A DNA stretch of 64,000 nucleotides, from assembly GCA_022494885.1 (NCBI GenBank), contig JAGVSM010000824.1, positions 186,001-250,000 of the forward strand. Direction: 5' to 3'. The notes under the pieces are model-generated. The model worked only from the letters and a program-made list of their open reading frames with translations, had not been told where the DNA came from and ran no database searches. The DNA comes from Micrasema longulum (lineage: Eukaryota > Arthropoda > Insecta > Trichoptera > Brachycentridae). Positions within the stretch are counted from its first letter, which is position 1. Every line of letters begins with the position of its first letter. A program made the translations under genes and the position numbers. Below are positions 34,692 to 45,747 of this stretch, one piece after another.

Positions 34692-36105
34692 TAACGCGTG
34701 TTAGTGACTTATTCGTCTTAGTTAACTATTGTTTATATGAACTAAATAATCTAATGCATTTTTCTAAAACATGTCTTTGTAATAACCTAATTATATTTTT
34801 TATGTACATTGTAATTGGGAGCTGAAAGTAATTACAGTATATAATTAATTTTATTAAAAAAAAAATTTTAGCAGAACCGTTGTAAAAAAACATAAAACAT
34901 TTAATTTGATTATTTACTCACAAGTAGTTTATAACACATTTTTTGAGACAAGTCCCAACTCCATGGGACTAAAAGTCCTGTGTCAATAAAAAAAAACTGT
35001 GCTTATTTTGTATATTTTCTTGAAAACTGATTATTATTAGTATTTACTTAACTAGTTGTACGAATTTTCTTATCTGTACAGCTAATTGGAACTGTATTTC
35101 ATAGCCAATCATTAGCAGAGGGTTATTCAGTGATTTTTAGTACAAAAGGTGCATATTGCATACAGGCTGGGTAACTACCGGGTAGCGTTATAATATTGCA
35201 TAAAGTAGGGTTCAAACTGCTTCCGGGAATGATCGCTAGATGGTGATAATGTCTTAAACAATGAGCCAACAAATGCTTGAATATTCTCCGGGTATTATTA
35301 ATGATAAATTTTGTTAAATTAGTAACTATTGATTTTTAATAAACTAATCAATCGAATTTATCTATCTTGTACATAAGACAATAATTAATTAGTTATTCCA
35401 TACAAATTTTTCAATAAAATCTTAATTCAATTGAAAATATAATAACTTAACGGAAACTTATGCATATGTATTGTAATAACTACTGCCTTGTATCATGTAA
35501 CATGTTTTAAAAAATATATTTATGTAGATTGACCTTCAATATTGACAAACTTTTGTTATAATAAAAATACCATTTGTTTTATTATTATTATTTAAAATAT
35601 ATACAAAACCCTATTTTATATTCAGTTAATGTGTATTCATTTAGTTTGTACAAAAATAAAATTAATATTAAAAATGGTAGAAACCAACACCTTTTCACTA
35701 TTAAAAATGTTTTTGTAGAAGCTGTGTTAAAATCACAAAAAAAAAATATTTCATTTCCCTTCCTTCATCTCTTTATTCCGTTTTAAGTCCATTAGAGACT
35801 AGTATCGGTAATGATTAATTTATGTCTAGATATAACTAGTTATAGATTGCGTTTATTATTTAAATTGAGTAAGTAATTTTGAAGTCAACCACGAAATAAG
35901 TCATTCAAAATCCCTTCACTACAAGTCTTTTTTCACTGAAGCTGATACAATGTAATAAAAAACGTAAAATAAGAAAAAAAATAGTGCACCAATATGCAAA
36001 TCATAACTCGTTCAGCTAAGTAATATTTTATCGTGTGTGAATATGTTTAGAAAAAAATACGTTTGACAAAATCAGCCGCTGTAAACACTTATATTAATAG
36101 AATTA
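34692..36105. other. AT-rich stretch with one LINE-like 3' end
   Basis: At 34940-34997 a short block (CAACTCCATGGGACTAAAAG, TCCTGTGTC, AATAAAAAAAAAC) looks like the polyadenylated end of a LINE. 35080-35280 is more complex and unique-looking, without exon borders. The rest is featureless. Confidence 0.4.
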
Positions 36106-36112
36106 TTTATTT

Positions 36113-36550
36113 CAAAGAAACAAACAGTCCATAATGATATAATAACATTTTAAAAAAAAATACAGTTTAAAGACAGACCAGCAAAGTTTCTAAATAAAAA
36201 TCATACATATTATTAAATTGTGTTACAACATAAGGATGTGTGTAGATGTGTGTTTATGTGTATTAGTGTGGGAGTAAGTGTTCAGGAGGGTGCATCATTA
36301 AATAGTAAGTGGGATCGTATCGCAGCCAGAAATAATAAGTCTTAATTTATTTTTAAATAAATTAGGGGTATGTAAAATATATCAATAAATGAAAAAAAAT
36401 ATTATAGTTAGAGCAAAAACGATAGAGGAAAGAGTGTTGTGCATAGTTAGTGCTACAGACTGGCAGATGGAATAAATACTTATTTCTTGTCACGCGAAAG
36501 GGAACATTAAGATTAATTTTGGAGAGTAGGTTAAAAGACTCTACTATGTA
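36113..36550 (-). mobile_element. LINE remnant, K family copy 2
   Basis: Homologous to 23505-23955 (see that entry for the shared blocks). Read on the minus strand from about 36540 it resembles NLLSK.NLNVPF, then KYLFHLP.C.TNYAQ, a LINE C-terminal pattern broken by frameshifts. The TG-rich 3' UTR and a TAAATAA-type end lie at the low-coordinate side. Confidence 0.6.
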
Positions 36551-36554
36551 GGTG

Positions 36555-37485
36555 TGTTTTTTGGTGTAGAATTTCTGTAAGATGGCGGATATCTTTTTAA
36601 ATGTAAACGAATTAAATTATTTGCTGATGCTGCTGAGGCTTTACTCGTTTATTCCCTCACTTTGAAGTATAGGATGCTGTGGCTAGAGATTTTAAATACT
36701 AAATTTTAAAATATATTTAAACTTTTTGCTTTACTGACTGAGATAGATATATTCTTATCATCAGGAATAACCACTGCCACTATGGTTGCTAAATGACTGT
36801 TTCTTTTAAGTTCAATGTGCACATTCAACTAAAACTGAATAGTCTTTTCGCTACTTGTTAAACCACTCACAAATTTTACATTGAACTAAAAAGAAATAGT
36901 CTTTTTGTTGCTGGTTTTGTTGGTCTTCCCAAAAACAGTGATCATGAACAGTGGCGGTTTAGCATTTAACCACTTAATATTTGGGTTTTATTTTGTTAAT
37001 ATTATTTATGTCCCAAATTAATTTGTAGTATCTCCTCGGAACGTAATTCACACGTATTATACTTTGTAAAAAAAGTATTAATTTTACAAAAAATATATTT
37101 TAAATTTATAATAGCTCAAAAGCATATTTTTGTCAAACAGAAATTTGAAAATGTCTTTTTAAGACAAAACATGTCAAGCAATATACGAGTAGTGATTTTT
37201 ATACTGCCATAATTGAAAAACTACCTGAAATTCTGATTTGGTGTTTTATTGATTTGTTAGCTTTTTATTAAACAATTTACCCAATAGTCATTTTGTTATA
37301 GAAGAAAGGAGACGAGTGAGGAAAGTGTAAAATCCAAGTATAAAAATTGGAAAATTGTTTTCAGGCGTTGCCTAGCATGCAAAACAATTCAATTGAATCT
37401 CATCACAACATCAAATATTGTAGCTCTTAAACTTTCTCAAAATCAACAGATAGATGAAGTAAAAAAATGTAGTTATTCAAATATA
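36555..37485. other. AT-rich stretch, nothing supported
   Basis: No shared repeats or exon borders were found. 36780-36960 shows two loosely similar passages around 'ACTGAATAGTCTTTT' and 'AAAGAAATAGTCTTTT', an old local duplication at most. Confidence 0.4.
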
Positions 37486-37489
37486 TTCA

Positions 37490-37630
37490 AAATGGTAAAT
37501 GTTACACAGCATGTAAATCGGCCACGTAAATCAGCCAATGATAAACAGGTCATAAGCCCTGTAAATGTCTAGACTTACATATTTCCTTCTTTGAAATATT
37601 CTCCATCTCTGTTGAATTTGTTCAAAGGTA
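37490..37630 (-). repeat. Repeat D copy
   Basis: Minus orientation, with GTAAATGTTACACAGCATGT, GGCCACGTAAATCAGCC, CAGGTCATAAGCCCTGTAAA, GTCTAGACTTACATATTTCC and CTCCATCTCTGTTG in order. Confidence 0.85.
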
Positions 37631-37634
37631 TTAT

Positions 37635-38635
37635 GTATTTTTGAGAAATCAATCGTCCAGTTTATAAATCATACAAGTCATAAAAGTCGGGTTTTATATT
37701 TTGATATTAAGTTCTTATGTAAAATTTCCCTCTCTATCAGATTTGCTTCTGACACAATTGCAAAATAACAATTAAAACTCTTATGCTTAAAAACTTCTAC
37801 AGGAATAAATAATGAATGGTCCCCCTAATAAAAGAAACATTTCCCCACAGGGGTATTTCTGGAAATTAAAACACTTTTAGGACGTCGTGTTCCTTATAAA
37901 CATTTGCAAAAAAACGAAAATCTATCTAAATATAATCTAAAATAAACACTTTTTCAAATGACTTACCAGATTTGCGAGAAAAATATGTTGGGGCTATTAT
38001 GAGTCACCAAAAATGGCGCATAAACCACTTGTCTGAGACAATTTGATACTGCGCACGTGCTATTGACGCTAGCAACTCACGAGGAATGGATGCAATGAGT
38101 ACAATAAGAATGGCGTCTAGACTAATGTTGCAAATTTAAGAAAATATTGCTAAATTTGGTAGATTTATTTGACTTTCGGAATATACCCATTCTCGGAATT
38201 ACCCCAATGCACCTTATACAGTTCAAGCATTAATATACAATATGATAATAAAAAAATTCTCTTCACATGGTATTTGGATATGTCTTACTTATAAACAAGA
38301 CGATTGAAATGTCAATATACGAAAATATGCAGGCGTTTTCTCTGATTTATTTTATTTGAAAAAGTAACAAAAAAAGAAATACCAAATTTTACAGAACTTT
38401 CGTGAACATTAAAATCACCAGAAGCTCTGTTTGGTTCATGATAATTGAGACAGATTATAATTAATTTATCGTAAAATATATTAAGACCTTAAAAACAAAT
38501 CTCGTTTTCAATTATACTTGTTACTCATTAATCTTGACGCAGAATGCAATTTTTCAATTCCATTTCAATGATACACATAGTAATTATAAGATAAGTCAAT
38601 GATACGAGGTGTAATTTGTTACAGACAAATTTTAA
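37635..38635. other. AT-rich stretch, nothing supported
   Basis: No feature could be supported. Confidence 0.4.
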
Positions 38636-38639
38636 TGAT

Positions 38640-38915
38640 GTTTTGAGTATGTCCAAATGCTTGCCGACTGGCTGAATATTCTCCCTAAGGAGTTGTTCAT
38701 ATTTAAATTTATTGCAACAGAGAGGGAAAACATTTTTGAGACGGGAATATGGGAGTCTAGGCATTGACAGGGCTTATGATCTGTCACTGGCTGGTTTAAG
38801 TGGCCACTTTACACACTATGTAACATTCACAATTCTGCCTTTGTTTGAACATCCACATTTCCTCAACTCTTCCATCTGTTGACTTTTGTGAAGTAAAAGA
38901 GCTAAAACCTACACT
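38640..38915 (+). repeat. Repeat D copy, near full length
   Basis: The best overall reference copy. Left block TTTTGAGTATGTCCAAATGC; CCTAAGGAGTTGTTCAT; body TTGCAACAGAGAGGGAAAAC; TATGGGAGTCTAGGCATTG; GGGCTTATGATCTGTCACTG; GGTTTAAGTGGCCACTTTAC; ACACTATGTAACATTCAC; TTTGTTTGAACATCCACATT; CCATCTGTTGACTTTTGTGA; and right end AAGAGCTAAAACCT. There are no tRNA boxes, no poly(A), no terminal inverted repeats and no sustained frame. Confidence 0.9.
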
Positions 38916-39061
38916 GTTTGTACAGTTCTTTCTAAGAACAGGTTTCCCTAGTAAAAAATACTATAAAATTAGTTTTGTGTAAAAAAAAAATCACATAGTA
39001 AATATATTTTTTTAAATATTAATAAAAAACAATAAGAATTACTTGACCATCTGTTGCACGA

Positions 39062-39195
39062 ACGGATGATCAGGCATACGCTTTAGGTGCCAGTGTTCTA
39101 TAAATGTGATTATATAATTAATTTTAAGCAGATAATCGAACCCGTAACTCAATGTCTGGTGACTAAACGCTAATCATCTTACCACAAAGTGCACG
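39062..39195 (-). mobile_element. SINE-C copy, diverged head half
   Basis: GATGATCAGGCATACGCTTT, AGGTGCCAGTGTTC, a B-box region GATAATCGAACCCGTAACTC and ATCTTACCACAAAGTGC. The distal half is missing. Confidence 0.6.
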
Positions 39196-39214
39196 TTGCA
39201 GATTCATAATTACG

Positions 39215-39540
39215 TGTTTATCATTTAAATGGTTTATATTGATTAACGTCGCTGTAATAACGGTATACACAGTAGGTAAAACGCCTTGAGGTCACATTAG
39301 TTTGGATTGGCGTTATCTTAATCAAACAAATAGAGATCCTGTGAGATGTAGAGAGCGATCGAATAGTTGACGTGTTGGATAATGTATACTGTGCACCCAC
39401 CTTAAGGGCTACTAAGGCTCCCAGCAGAACAATTGATATAGTAATTTATGCCCTGGTGTGGACAAACCACTGGCTAACAAGTGGTCGAGTTGATTGCTTG
39501 TGACGTCACTAAGTGTAAACATTAATTATGTAGACAATAA
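39215..39540. other. Unique complex segment with a CRE-type site
   Basis: Less AT-rich and without shared repeats. It includes a full palindromic TGACGTCA at 39501-39508. No splice-bounded exon or long frame is present. It may be a cis-regulatory segment, but this is only suggested by composition and one motif. Confidence 0.3.
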
Positions 39541-39669
39541 TCTTACATATAAATAATGTGATTTTTGTTAAAAATAAAAATTATTTTTTAATTATATGAA
39601 CATTTTTTTTCGTATATTTTTTTTAAATTTCTTCCGATCATTTGATTGTTTAAAAAATGTGTGGTACAT

Positions 39670-40191
39670 ATTTATTTTATTATTATTCATTTAAATACTT
39701 TATGTAGGTACATATACAGTTTACATATATATGCATGAGGGCGGGCATATTGCCTTAAGGAAGTTTCTTCCTACCTACCCAAACCGTTCAATTTGAATTT
39801 GATATTGTCGGTTTATTCTTAACTTCATAATATATCAAAATATTGAAAACCAAATATATTTTATTAGAAGAAAAATTGATTAAATATCTACACTTCACCA
39901 TGAAGAGAGGAGGGACTAAAGAAGGAAGGAAAGAGGGAGGAAAAAGGAATAACATAAATATTCAGGAAGTGACATTTCATTCGTGATTTGAATGTAAATA
40001 AGGAAGGGGCGTCTCTGACTTAAGAGGGTAAATTATTCCATAATCGAGAGGCTACTAATGTGATTAAGAAAAAATTAGAGCGTTGAATGGGTATTGAAAG
40101 GGTTCTCTCGTTACTAGAACGAATAGTTAGCCCGTTCTGTGTTAGATGTTTGAAAAGCTCTCTCAGATCAACAGGCGAAGTATAATTATTT
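39670..40191 (-). mobile_element. Jockey-like LINE 3' end (J2)
   Basis: Read on the minus strand, about 40140-39960 resembles an AA.LWNNLPS-like block followed by R.APSLFTFKSRMKCHFLNI, the usual C-terminal end of these LINE proteins. The 3' UTR contains AAGGCAATATGCCCGCCCTC and ends in an AATAATAAAATAAAT tail at about 39672. Unlike J1 it has no SINE-B, and so shows J1's pre-insertion sequence. A SINE-C inserted at its upstream side carries a target duplication. 40500-40735 is another piece of the same family and strand. Confidence 0.75.
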
Positions 40192-40447
40192 TATCCTCAT
40201 CATCATCATTGTTCCCTTTCCGCACCTAATGGTACATAGAGCACTGCATTGGTACACCAATCGCACCGTATCTTAATCATTTCTGTAACATGAAGGTAAG
40301 ATGATCAGTCTTACGCTTCCGGTACCAGTCCAGGGACTATGAAAACACCCATTTAAATAAATATTTTACATCAACCATGTCAGGAATCAAACACGAGACC
40401 TCTCGCATGGCAGGCTAATGCGCTTACCATTACACCACGAGGCCGAC
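40192..40447 (-). mobile_element. SINE-C reference copy with 8-bp TSD
   Basis: A full 256-bp copy. Distal block: CCTCATCATCATCATTGTTC, CCGCACCTAATGGTACATAG, CAATCGCACCGTATCTTAAT. Middle block: AAGGTAAGATGATCAGTCTT and GGTACCAGTCCAGGGACTAT. B-box region: GGAATCAAACACGAGACCTC. A-box end: GCGCTTACCATTACACCACG followed by AGGCCGAC. It is flanked by the direct repeat AATTATTT (40184-40191 and 40448-40455), the mark of LINE-mediated insertion. The tRNA-like head faces right, so the element reads on the minus strand. Confidence 0.9.
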
Positions 40448-40499
40448 AATTATTTAGGTATAATATAATTATCGTTTTATTTTTGTTTTATTAAAATAA

Positions 40500-40735
40500 A
40501 TACATGAAGATAAAAATAGGTGCGTAGATTGTCACGGTCACTATTATCGATATGGATCTTTTTTGGCTGATTACCCAGAAAAGATATACATTGAAGATAA
40601 AATAATTTCAAATATTAAGAAAGTGACATTTTCATAGTGATTAAAATGTGAATAATAACGGAAAGTCTTGGAGATAAGAGAGTATATTACTCTACGATCA
40701 AGCAGCTACTACTGTGAAAAAGGAAGCAAATCCAG
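40500..40735 (-). mobile_element. Jockey-like LINE fragment (J3)
   Basis: Related to 39960-40100 through AAATATTAAGAAAGTGACAT, AAAATGTGAATAATAACG, GAGTATATTACTCTACGATC and AAGCAGCTACTACTGTGAAA. On the minus strand it resembles SFFT-AA-LW, N/S-LP, L-FT. Only about 230 bp remain, without a clear 3' tail. It is followed directly by a repeat D scrap (about 40735-40780, minus strand). Confidence 0.6.
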
Positions 40736-40794
40736 GCTTTTGTCTACAAAAATTTGGACAAATTCAAAATATTTTAAGAAACACAATGTGTATA

Positions 40795-41345
40795 ATTCAT
40801 TTGTTGAGTTGGATACAAATTTTAAAATGTGAACATTAAGAGTAAGCAGCCGACAAAAAAACTTGTAAGCTTTTTGTGGACGTCATATTATGCTCTCAGT
40901 AAGGAATTTTGTAATTACAAACAGAAAAACCATTTTAGTTTTAAAGACAAAGTCAATAGGAATTATTTTTTTTTGGATGAGTTCATCTAGAATAGTTTTA
41001 TAATAGCGAAACACTTCTTAGAAACTGGTCATCTTTTGCCTTCAAAACCAGAGATTCTGCATAAACCCAGTACTACAGAGCACGAATAATAAGAGGCGAT
41101 TTAAGTACACAAACACCCAAATAACATAAACAATGACAACGGGCTGAAATTAAACTCAACATGGTTCCCGGCACTACACACTACGTAAAATCCACGGAAT
41201 GAGCATACTGCCGACTGCGACATAGTACAAATTACTTTAGCATAAATATATTTTTTGTCTATATAGCACGCAGTTTACCCTGAAGATGGCTCCTGCAACG
41301 GTAGCCGAAACGTAGGAACGAATCAAAATGTTAAATATTGATAAA
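40795..41345 (+). repeat. Repeat P copy 2 with hairpin motif
   Basis: Sister of 18530-19275. At 41280-41310 it carries CTGAAGA, one extra T, a stem GGCTCC (41288-41293) pairing with GGTAGCC (41300-41306, one bulged T) around a TGCAAC loop, then GAAAC. Next come GTAGGAACG and a TTAAATATTGATAAAAATGG stretch ending in T and A runs. The CTGANGA-stem-GAAAC order is characteristic of the repeated hairpins in Penelope-like retroelements and resembles a hammerhead core. The extra base makes it non-canonical. No reverse-transcriptase or GIY-YIG frame is present, so if it is a Penelope-like element only a terminal part survives. Confidence 0.5.
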
Positions 41346-41820
41346 AATGGTGTTGTATTTAAAACTTTTTTTTAAAATTTATTTTTCAAAAAATTGCAGA
41401 AGGGTCCGTAAGTTCTATTTCACACCTGTTAGATGATATTTTCGCATAGTCGGTTGCGCGGCATACGGGTGTGTATAGGAGCAATTATACGATGCGATGC
41501 CGCCAGGTGGCGGATACTCATCATGCCTTGGGTGAAAAGTGGTTAATATTGTTTGTAATTACGTTATGAGATATTCTCAGTTTTAACTACTTGCATAACC
41601 TACGTCGTTTCTTAAGATAGCGAAAAAGGTTTCCACAACTGTATAGTTTTCTGAACTCCACGTCACGTAGTTTAAAAATTGTCCATGACATAGGCGCCTT
41701 GGACTCTCAGGAACAAAACTCACCTCCACACACAGCTTTTATAGTATTTTAGAGTACCATTGGACTTGCTGTATCAATTTTAATGATTTTACTTTATTTT
41801 GTACATATTATGTATTTTAG

Positions 41821-42034
41821 TTATTACTGCGATTGTTTTAAATTGTGCAGATGAAAAACAAATGTTTAAATTGTATACAATAGAGCCCTGGTGCCAACCC
41901 GACCGGAACAAAGTATGGACTTGGAAAAACAGGGATGAAAGTAGGCTGAATGCACAAATGCATAAATGCAGTAAAATTATGTACAATAGATGCAATAGAT
42001 AAATTACAGATTAATAAAATTGAAATTAAATTCA
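41821..42034 (+). CDS. Candidate terminal exon, small secreted Cys-containing protein
   Basis: After an acceptor-like TATGTATTTTAG (41809-41820) a frame runs to a TAA at 42000-42002: ITAIVLNCADEKQMFKLYTI, EPWCQPDRNKVWTWKNRDES, RLNAQMHKCSKIMYNRCNR. The start looks like the last part of a hydrophobic signal sequence ending near NCADE. A charged region with cysteines at WC, KC and RC follows. An AATAAA lies 11 bases after the stop (42014-42019), as expected for a last exon. There is no in-frame ATG upstream before a TGA at 41784, so a first exon supplying the start would have to lie elsewhere; I could not find it. It does not resemble LINE proteins. Low stop density on both strands here leaves room for chance. 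Confidence 0.3.
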
Positions 42035-42054
42035 TTTCTTTATACAATAACTTT

Positions 42055-42500
42055 GTAAAGCGCCCTTGAGGTAGTATATTACAAAAATGGCACTACACAA
42101 TTTATCCATGATAATAATAGTAATGCACTTAAGTCAAAATCCGTGCATTATGTAAGACTGAGATAAGCATTATCGTCATAATCAAGAAAGGAGCCTCGCG
42201 TTGGTTAGAGGACATATAGAGCGAATGGACAGGGAAAGAACGTCTAAAAAAGTTTGAATTGCGAATTTTATTAGATGCAGAAATAGAGGAAGACCGAAAA
42301 AGACATGGCATGACCAACTTTAAAAAACACTTGAAGACGGACATGTCAAAAGTCGGAATAATCGGCGCATGTGCATAAGGAGATATATGAATATTTAAGA
42401 AGTGAGATCTTTATGCAAAGACAGAGTTATGTGGCGTTCTACCTTTTCTGCCTACCCTTATGGGGAAACGGCTTGATGGTTTGTTTGACATGAAGAGCGT
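42055..42500 (+). pseudogene. LINE reverse-transcriptase C-terminus, S family copy 2
   Basis: The + frame reads GHIERMDRERTSKKV, stop, IANFIRCRNRGRPKKTWHDQ, stop, KTLEDGHVKSRNNRRMCIRR, YMNI, stop, EVRSLCKDRVMWRS. It matches the copy at 28165-28435 codon for codon in layout. The GHIERM...GRGRPKKTW order is the RTE/CR1-like C-terminal signature. Three internal stops and loss of everything upstream make it dead. The AAAGCGCCCTTGAGG block at 42057 resembles a LINE terminus and may belong to a second, adjoining insertion. Confidence 0.75.
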
Positions 42501-42773
42501 AGAATCTGTCTTTCTTCTTCTGTTCCTATTTATTTTTTTCTTAATACAATTTAATTTCAAATACTTAAACCATTAATATTAACAAAATAATTATTACAAA
42601 ATGCATTGCATAGAATATTTAAAAAAAACCAATGATCATACAATAAAATAAAAGAAGTCCAGGACCAGAGAATCCAATGCCCTATACCTTCTTTATAAAT
42701 TTGTGAAGCGATTTAAGGCTATCGGCTTTTGTCACCTTAAATGTGTGAGCCTTCCAACTGAATCAGTTCAGTT

Positions 42774-43275
42774 TGTGGGAGTCATAGTTTATCAATCGAT
42801 GTCACACACACGAGCAATGATTTTACCTGAAATAAAGAGCATTGATTGAAGAAGCAAGTCATAATTTTTCATTGGCTTATTCTGCAAAAGCAACAGTATT
42901 GCACAAAAGATGTCCGTCCACATAAAAGCAACGTCCTTGAGTCGCCGTAACACTCACGCGACATAATTTGGTTAATTGTTTATTCTCCAAGTAATAAATA
43001 CGCATTAAACAGAATATAATTGGGTTGTGGTCCCGTGGCTAGTGTCTCAAAGGTCAATGGTTCAAATTCCATTCTACCCCAACTTGATTTCTATTTTATA
43101 ATTGTGAGTTTTTTACAAATCGTTGAAAATGGCCCTTAAAATGAAATATTTGGGTAAATGATAAAAACGCAAATATTTATTTTATTAAGAAAAAAATAAT
43201 GTATGTAAACATCGTTTGTTCTGTCAGTCTCCAAGTGTGGTAGGAGCTCCAGCCCTCAACAACTTAAATCCTACA
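42774..43275 (+). mobile_element. Solo LTR with 4-bp TSD, split by SINE-B
   Basis: It begins TGTGGGAGTC and ends AAATCCTACA, with TG...CA termini, and is flanked by the direct repeat AGTT (42770-42773 and 43276-43279). The 4-bp duplication fits a Ty3/gypsy-type LTR. It shares ordered words with 45748-46208: TCACACACACG, GCCGTAACACTC.CGCGACAT (one base differs), a CATTAAA polyadenylation-like signal, TTCTGTCA.TCTC and GGTAGGAGCTCCA. A SINE-B occupies about 43023-43205, between the CATTAAA and the downstream TTCTGTCAG. No internal coding region is attached, so it is a solo LTR from recombination. Confidence 0.8.
43023..43205 (+). mobile_element. SINE-B copy 2 nested in the LTR
   Basis: Head GGTTGTGGTCCCGTGGCTAG (A-box region), B box GGTTCAAATTCC, then body TCGTTGAAAATGGCCCTTAA and tail AAATATTTATTTTATTAAG. 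The head and body match the minus-strand copy at 8066-8267. TAAACA occurs on both sides, but not immediately at the element border, so a target duplication is only possible. Confidence 0.85.
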
Positions 43276-43279
43276 AGTT

Positions 43280-45740
43280 TAATGACAGTAGCCGTCAGAA
43301 GTTTCTGCGTATTTCTTTATTTTGGCATTAGGTTCTTACAGATTAATTGAGGGCATTAAAAGCAAACTAAGGAAAATTAGTTATTGATGCCAAAATAAAC
43401 AATACATAAAAACCTACCTACCTAAACAATAGTGTAATTCAAAACTATCTCTAAATCTTGCAAAAACAGATTTCAACTATACTGCTTGACATCGCAAACT
43501 AAGCATCCTCAATTGAGTTAGTGAAACATAGTTAGAAATCTCACAATTCCTTTTTCAAAGTTTGCTTCTAATACCCTCAATTCATACCACCGTACATACA
43601 TCATTATTCTGAGCCACATGAGAATGTAGACACTAATTTTAGTAAGAATTTATGATGGTGCAATGTAGGTTAAAATGATTAATTTTGTCCTTATAAAAAC
43701 AAGCACTTCCTAACTCGTTATATTAATAATTGTTTTTGTTGGCAAAACATGCTAACCCGGCAAAAATTGAACCGTTTTCAAACGGTAAACGATATCTCAA
43801 ATATATCAAATCATGTTAGGTACACGATTTCATCCACTCAAATTATTGAAAGCCAATCAAAAAAGTTCAATGGGCAATTATATGTTTAATTAATTTGCTA
43901 AGTGGTGTTTGTTCGATGTTTGTCAATAATAATTACTCTTAACATGGTGCGTATTAGTGTAAAACATTGATAATAATACCGCATGTGGAAACATTATAAA
44001 CTAATAATTATTATTCTGTACTCAAAAATTTCGATGTAATTTGCCTGTGGTTTCAATATTGCATGGGTTTTATACTTTGACTACTTACGAACAAATGTAT
44101 TAACATTAATTTGTAAATTGCAAAATTGACTGACAACAGTGGCCTGACTTTACTACCACGCATTGAATATTGTTACAAACACACTTTTTAGAAGGCACCG
44201 CTAACTCTTATTTTTATTAATTGGATTCAGGCTTCATTAAATTTTTATTTGACTATTTCCTGTGTCAGCGTGGAATTGCATAAAGGTTTAATTTTTGGCG
44301 TATAATAAATATATACGTTACTTCTCTCAGTGCGTCTGTTTTTAAAAATGGATAGCAAATTACATAACAGATGCAACAAAGGCCATAACAAATTAAAATT
44401 ACATATTTTACTCGCTTGTGACATGTTTATTTGATAAAACGTCTTTAAATTCTGGGCTCATATCCCTAGACTAGTGATTTTGACTCTACGGGTGCTTATG
44501 GGCTTATAATTTAAGAAATGGGAAGTCAAAGGGAGATTTTTTTCCAATGTATACGAGAAAAATATATTACGTCGTTTGTAGGGACCCTAGTTTTCCGTAC
44601 AAAATTTGGTTAGAAAACTATAAAACTTTCTTTATCTGTAAAATCATATTCTACATAATACATATTCCCTACGTTAGTTCTGTATTTATGTTTGTTCAGT
44701 TTTAAAAGATAGAGCAACATCTATTCGAGAAGTTATATGATTCTCACATTTGCTGTTCTGCTTTGTAAGATAGATCATTGTTTGTGACAGAATAATGAAA
44801 TATTTAAATTAAACACGCAAATGCTGAAAATTATTTAAAATTTATGACTTCAGATTCTGATCTTTAACTATGATATATTTTAGTAGAAGATACATCGCAA
44901 GATGCATTGCAAACATTGCATTACGTCAGTTAAAGTACTGTAGAAAGAAAATAAATTTTGAAATATTTGTTTTATTATTTCTCTTACCTGTATGCACTTA
45001 GTAACGAATATAACAATTTTTTTATTTTGATTTTTTTGTTAAATATTTTGCACAAACAGATTTATAAATTGACGGGTTTTTCGCCAAATGGCAGTATCTT
45101 CAAATCAACCGAAGAAATACAATATTTTATTTATATTATTAGTTTCAAAACGTATAGGAGAAAAATATTTTTAAACAAACAAAAAATAGAACTATCAATA
45201 AGTTTATATCAGTAAATTGATATCGCTTTTAGTCTTCAGTTGAAAAAACGGAATAAAGAGAAGAGATAAGGGAACACAAAAAATATGTTTTTTTGGTCCA
45301 ATTTAAACAGAGCTAATGTAGAAATATCGACACCATTAAGAGAAGGACGAATTCAGTTCTTCTATATTAAAAGGTATTTATTTAACCACCGTTTTTTTCT
45401 TTTTTAATTTGATGCAAATATGTTCTCCGAGATCATTGCTATGATTCTTATTCATTATTATTTTAAAACTATATTTAAATCGGTAGTTATTTCTTGTTAC
45501 AAATCACCATTAGTTTCAAAACGTATTTAAATGCAAAACTGTTTACTATTGTCCACTTCACCCCCAAAAAACAGTATGAATTAATTGCCTTTATTACATA
45601 TAATAAAATTTTTAATCCATTTCTAAACCGATTGCGTGAGTTTCAAATAGTACTTAAATATATTGCTTAGTTTTAAAAGGTTTATGCCCATCGAGAAAAA
45701 TATCAAATAAAATGTGAAAATCTAAGTTTCATCATGTTTT
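43280..45740. other. AT-rich stretch, nothing supported
   Basis: No shared repeats, inverted repeats or exon borders recognised. The frame at 44958-45215 has no known domain. Confidence 0.4.
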
Positions 45741-45747
45741 GAAAACG

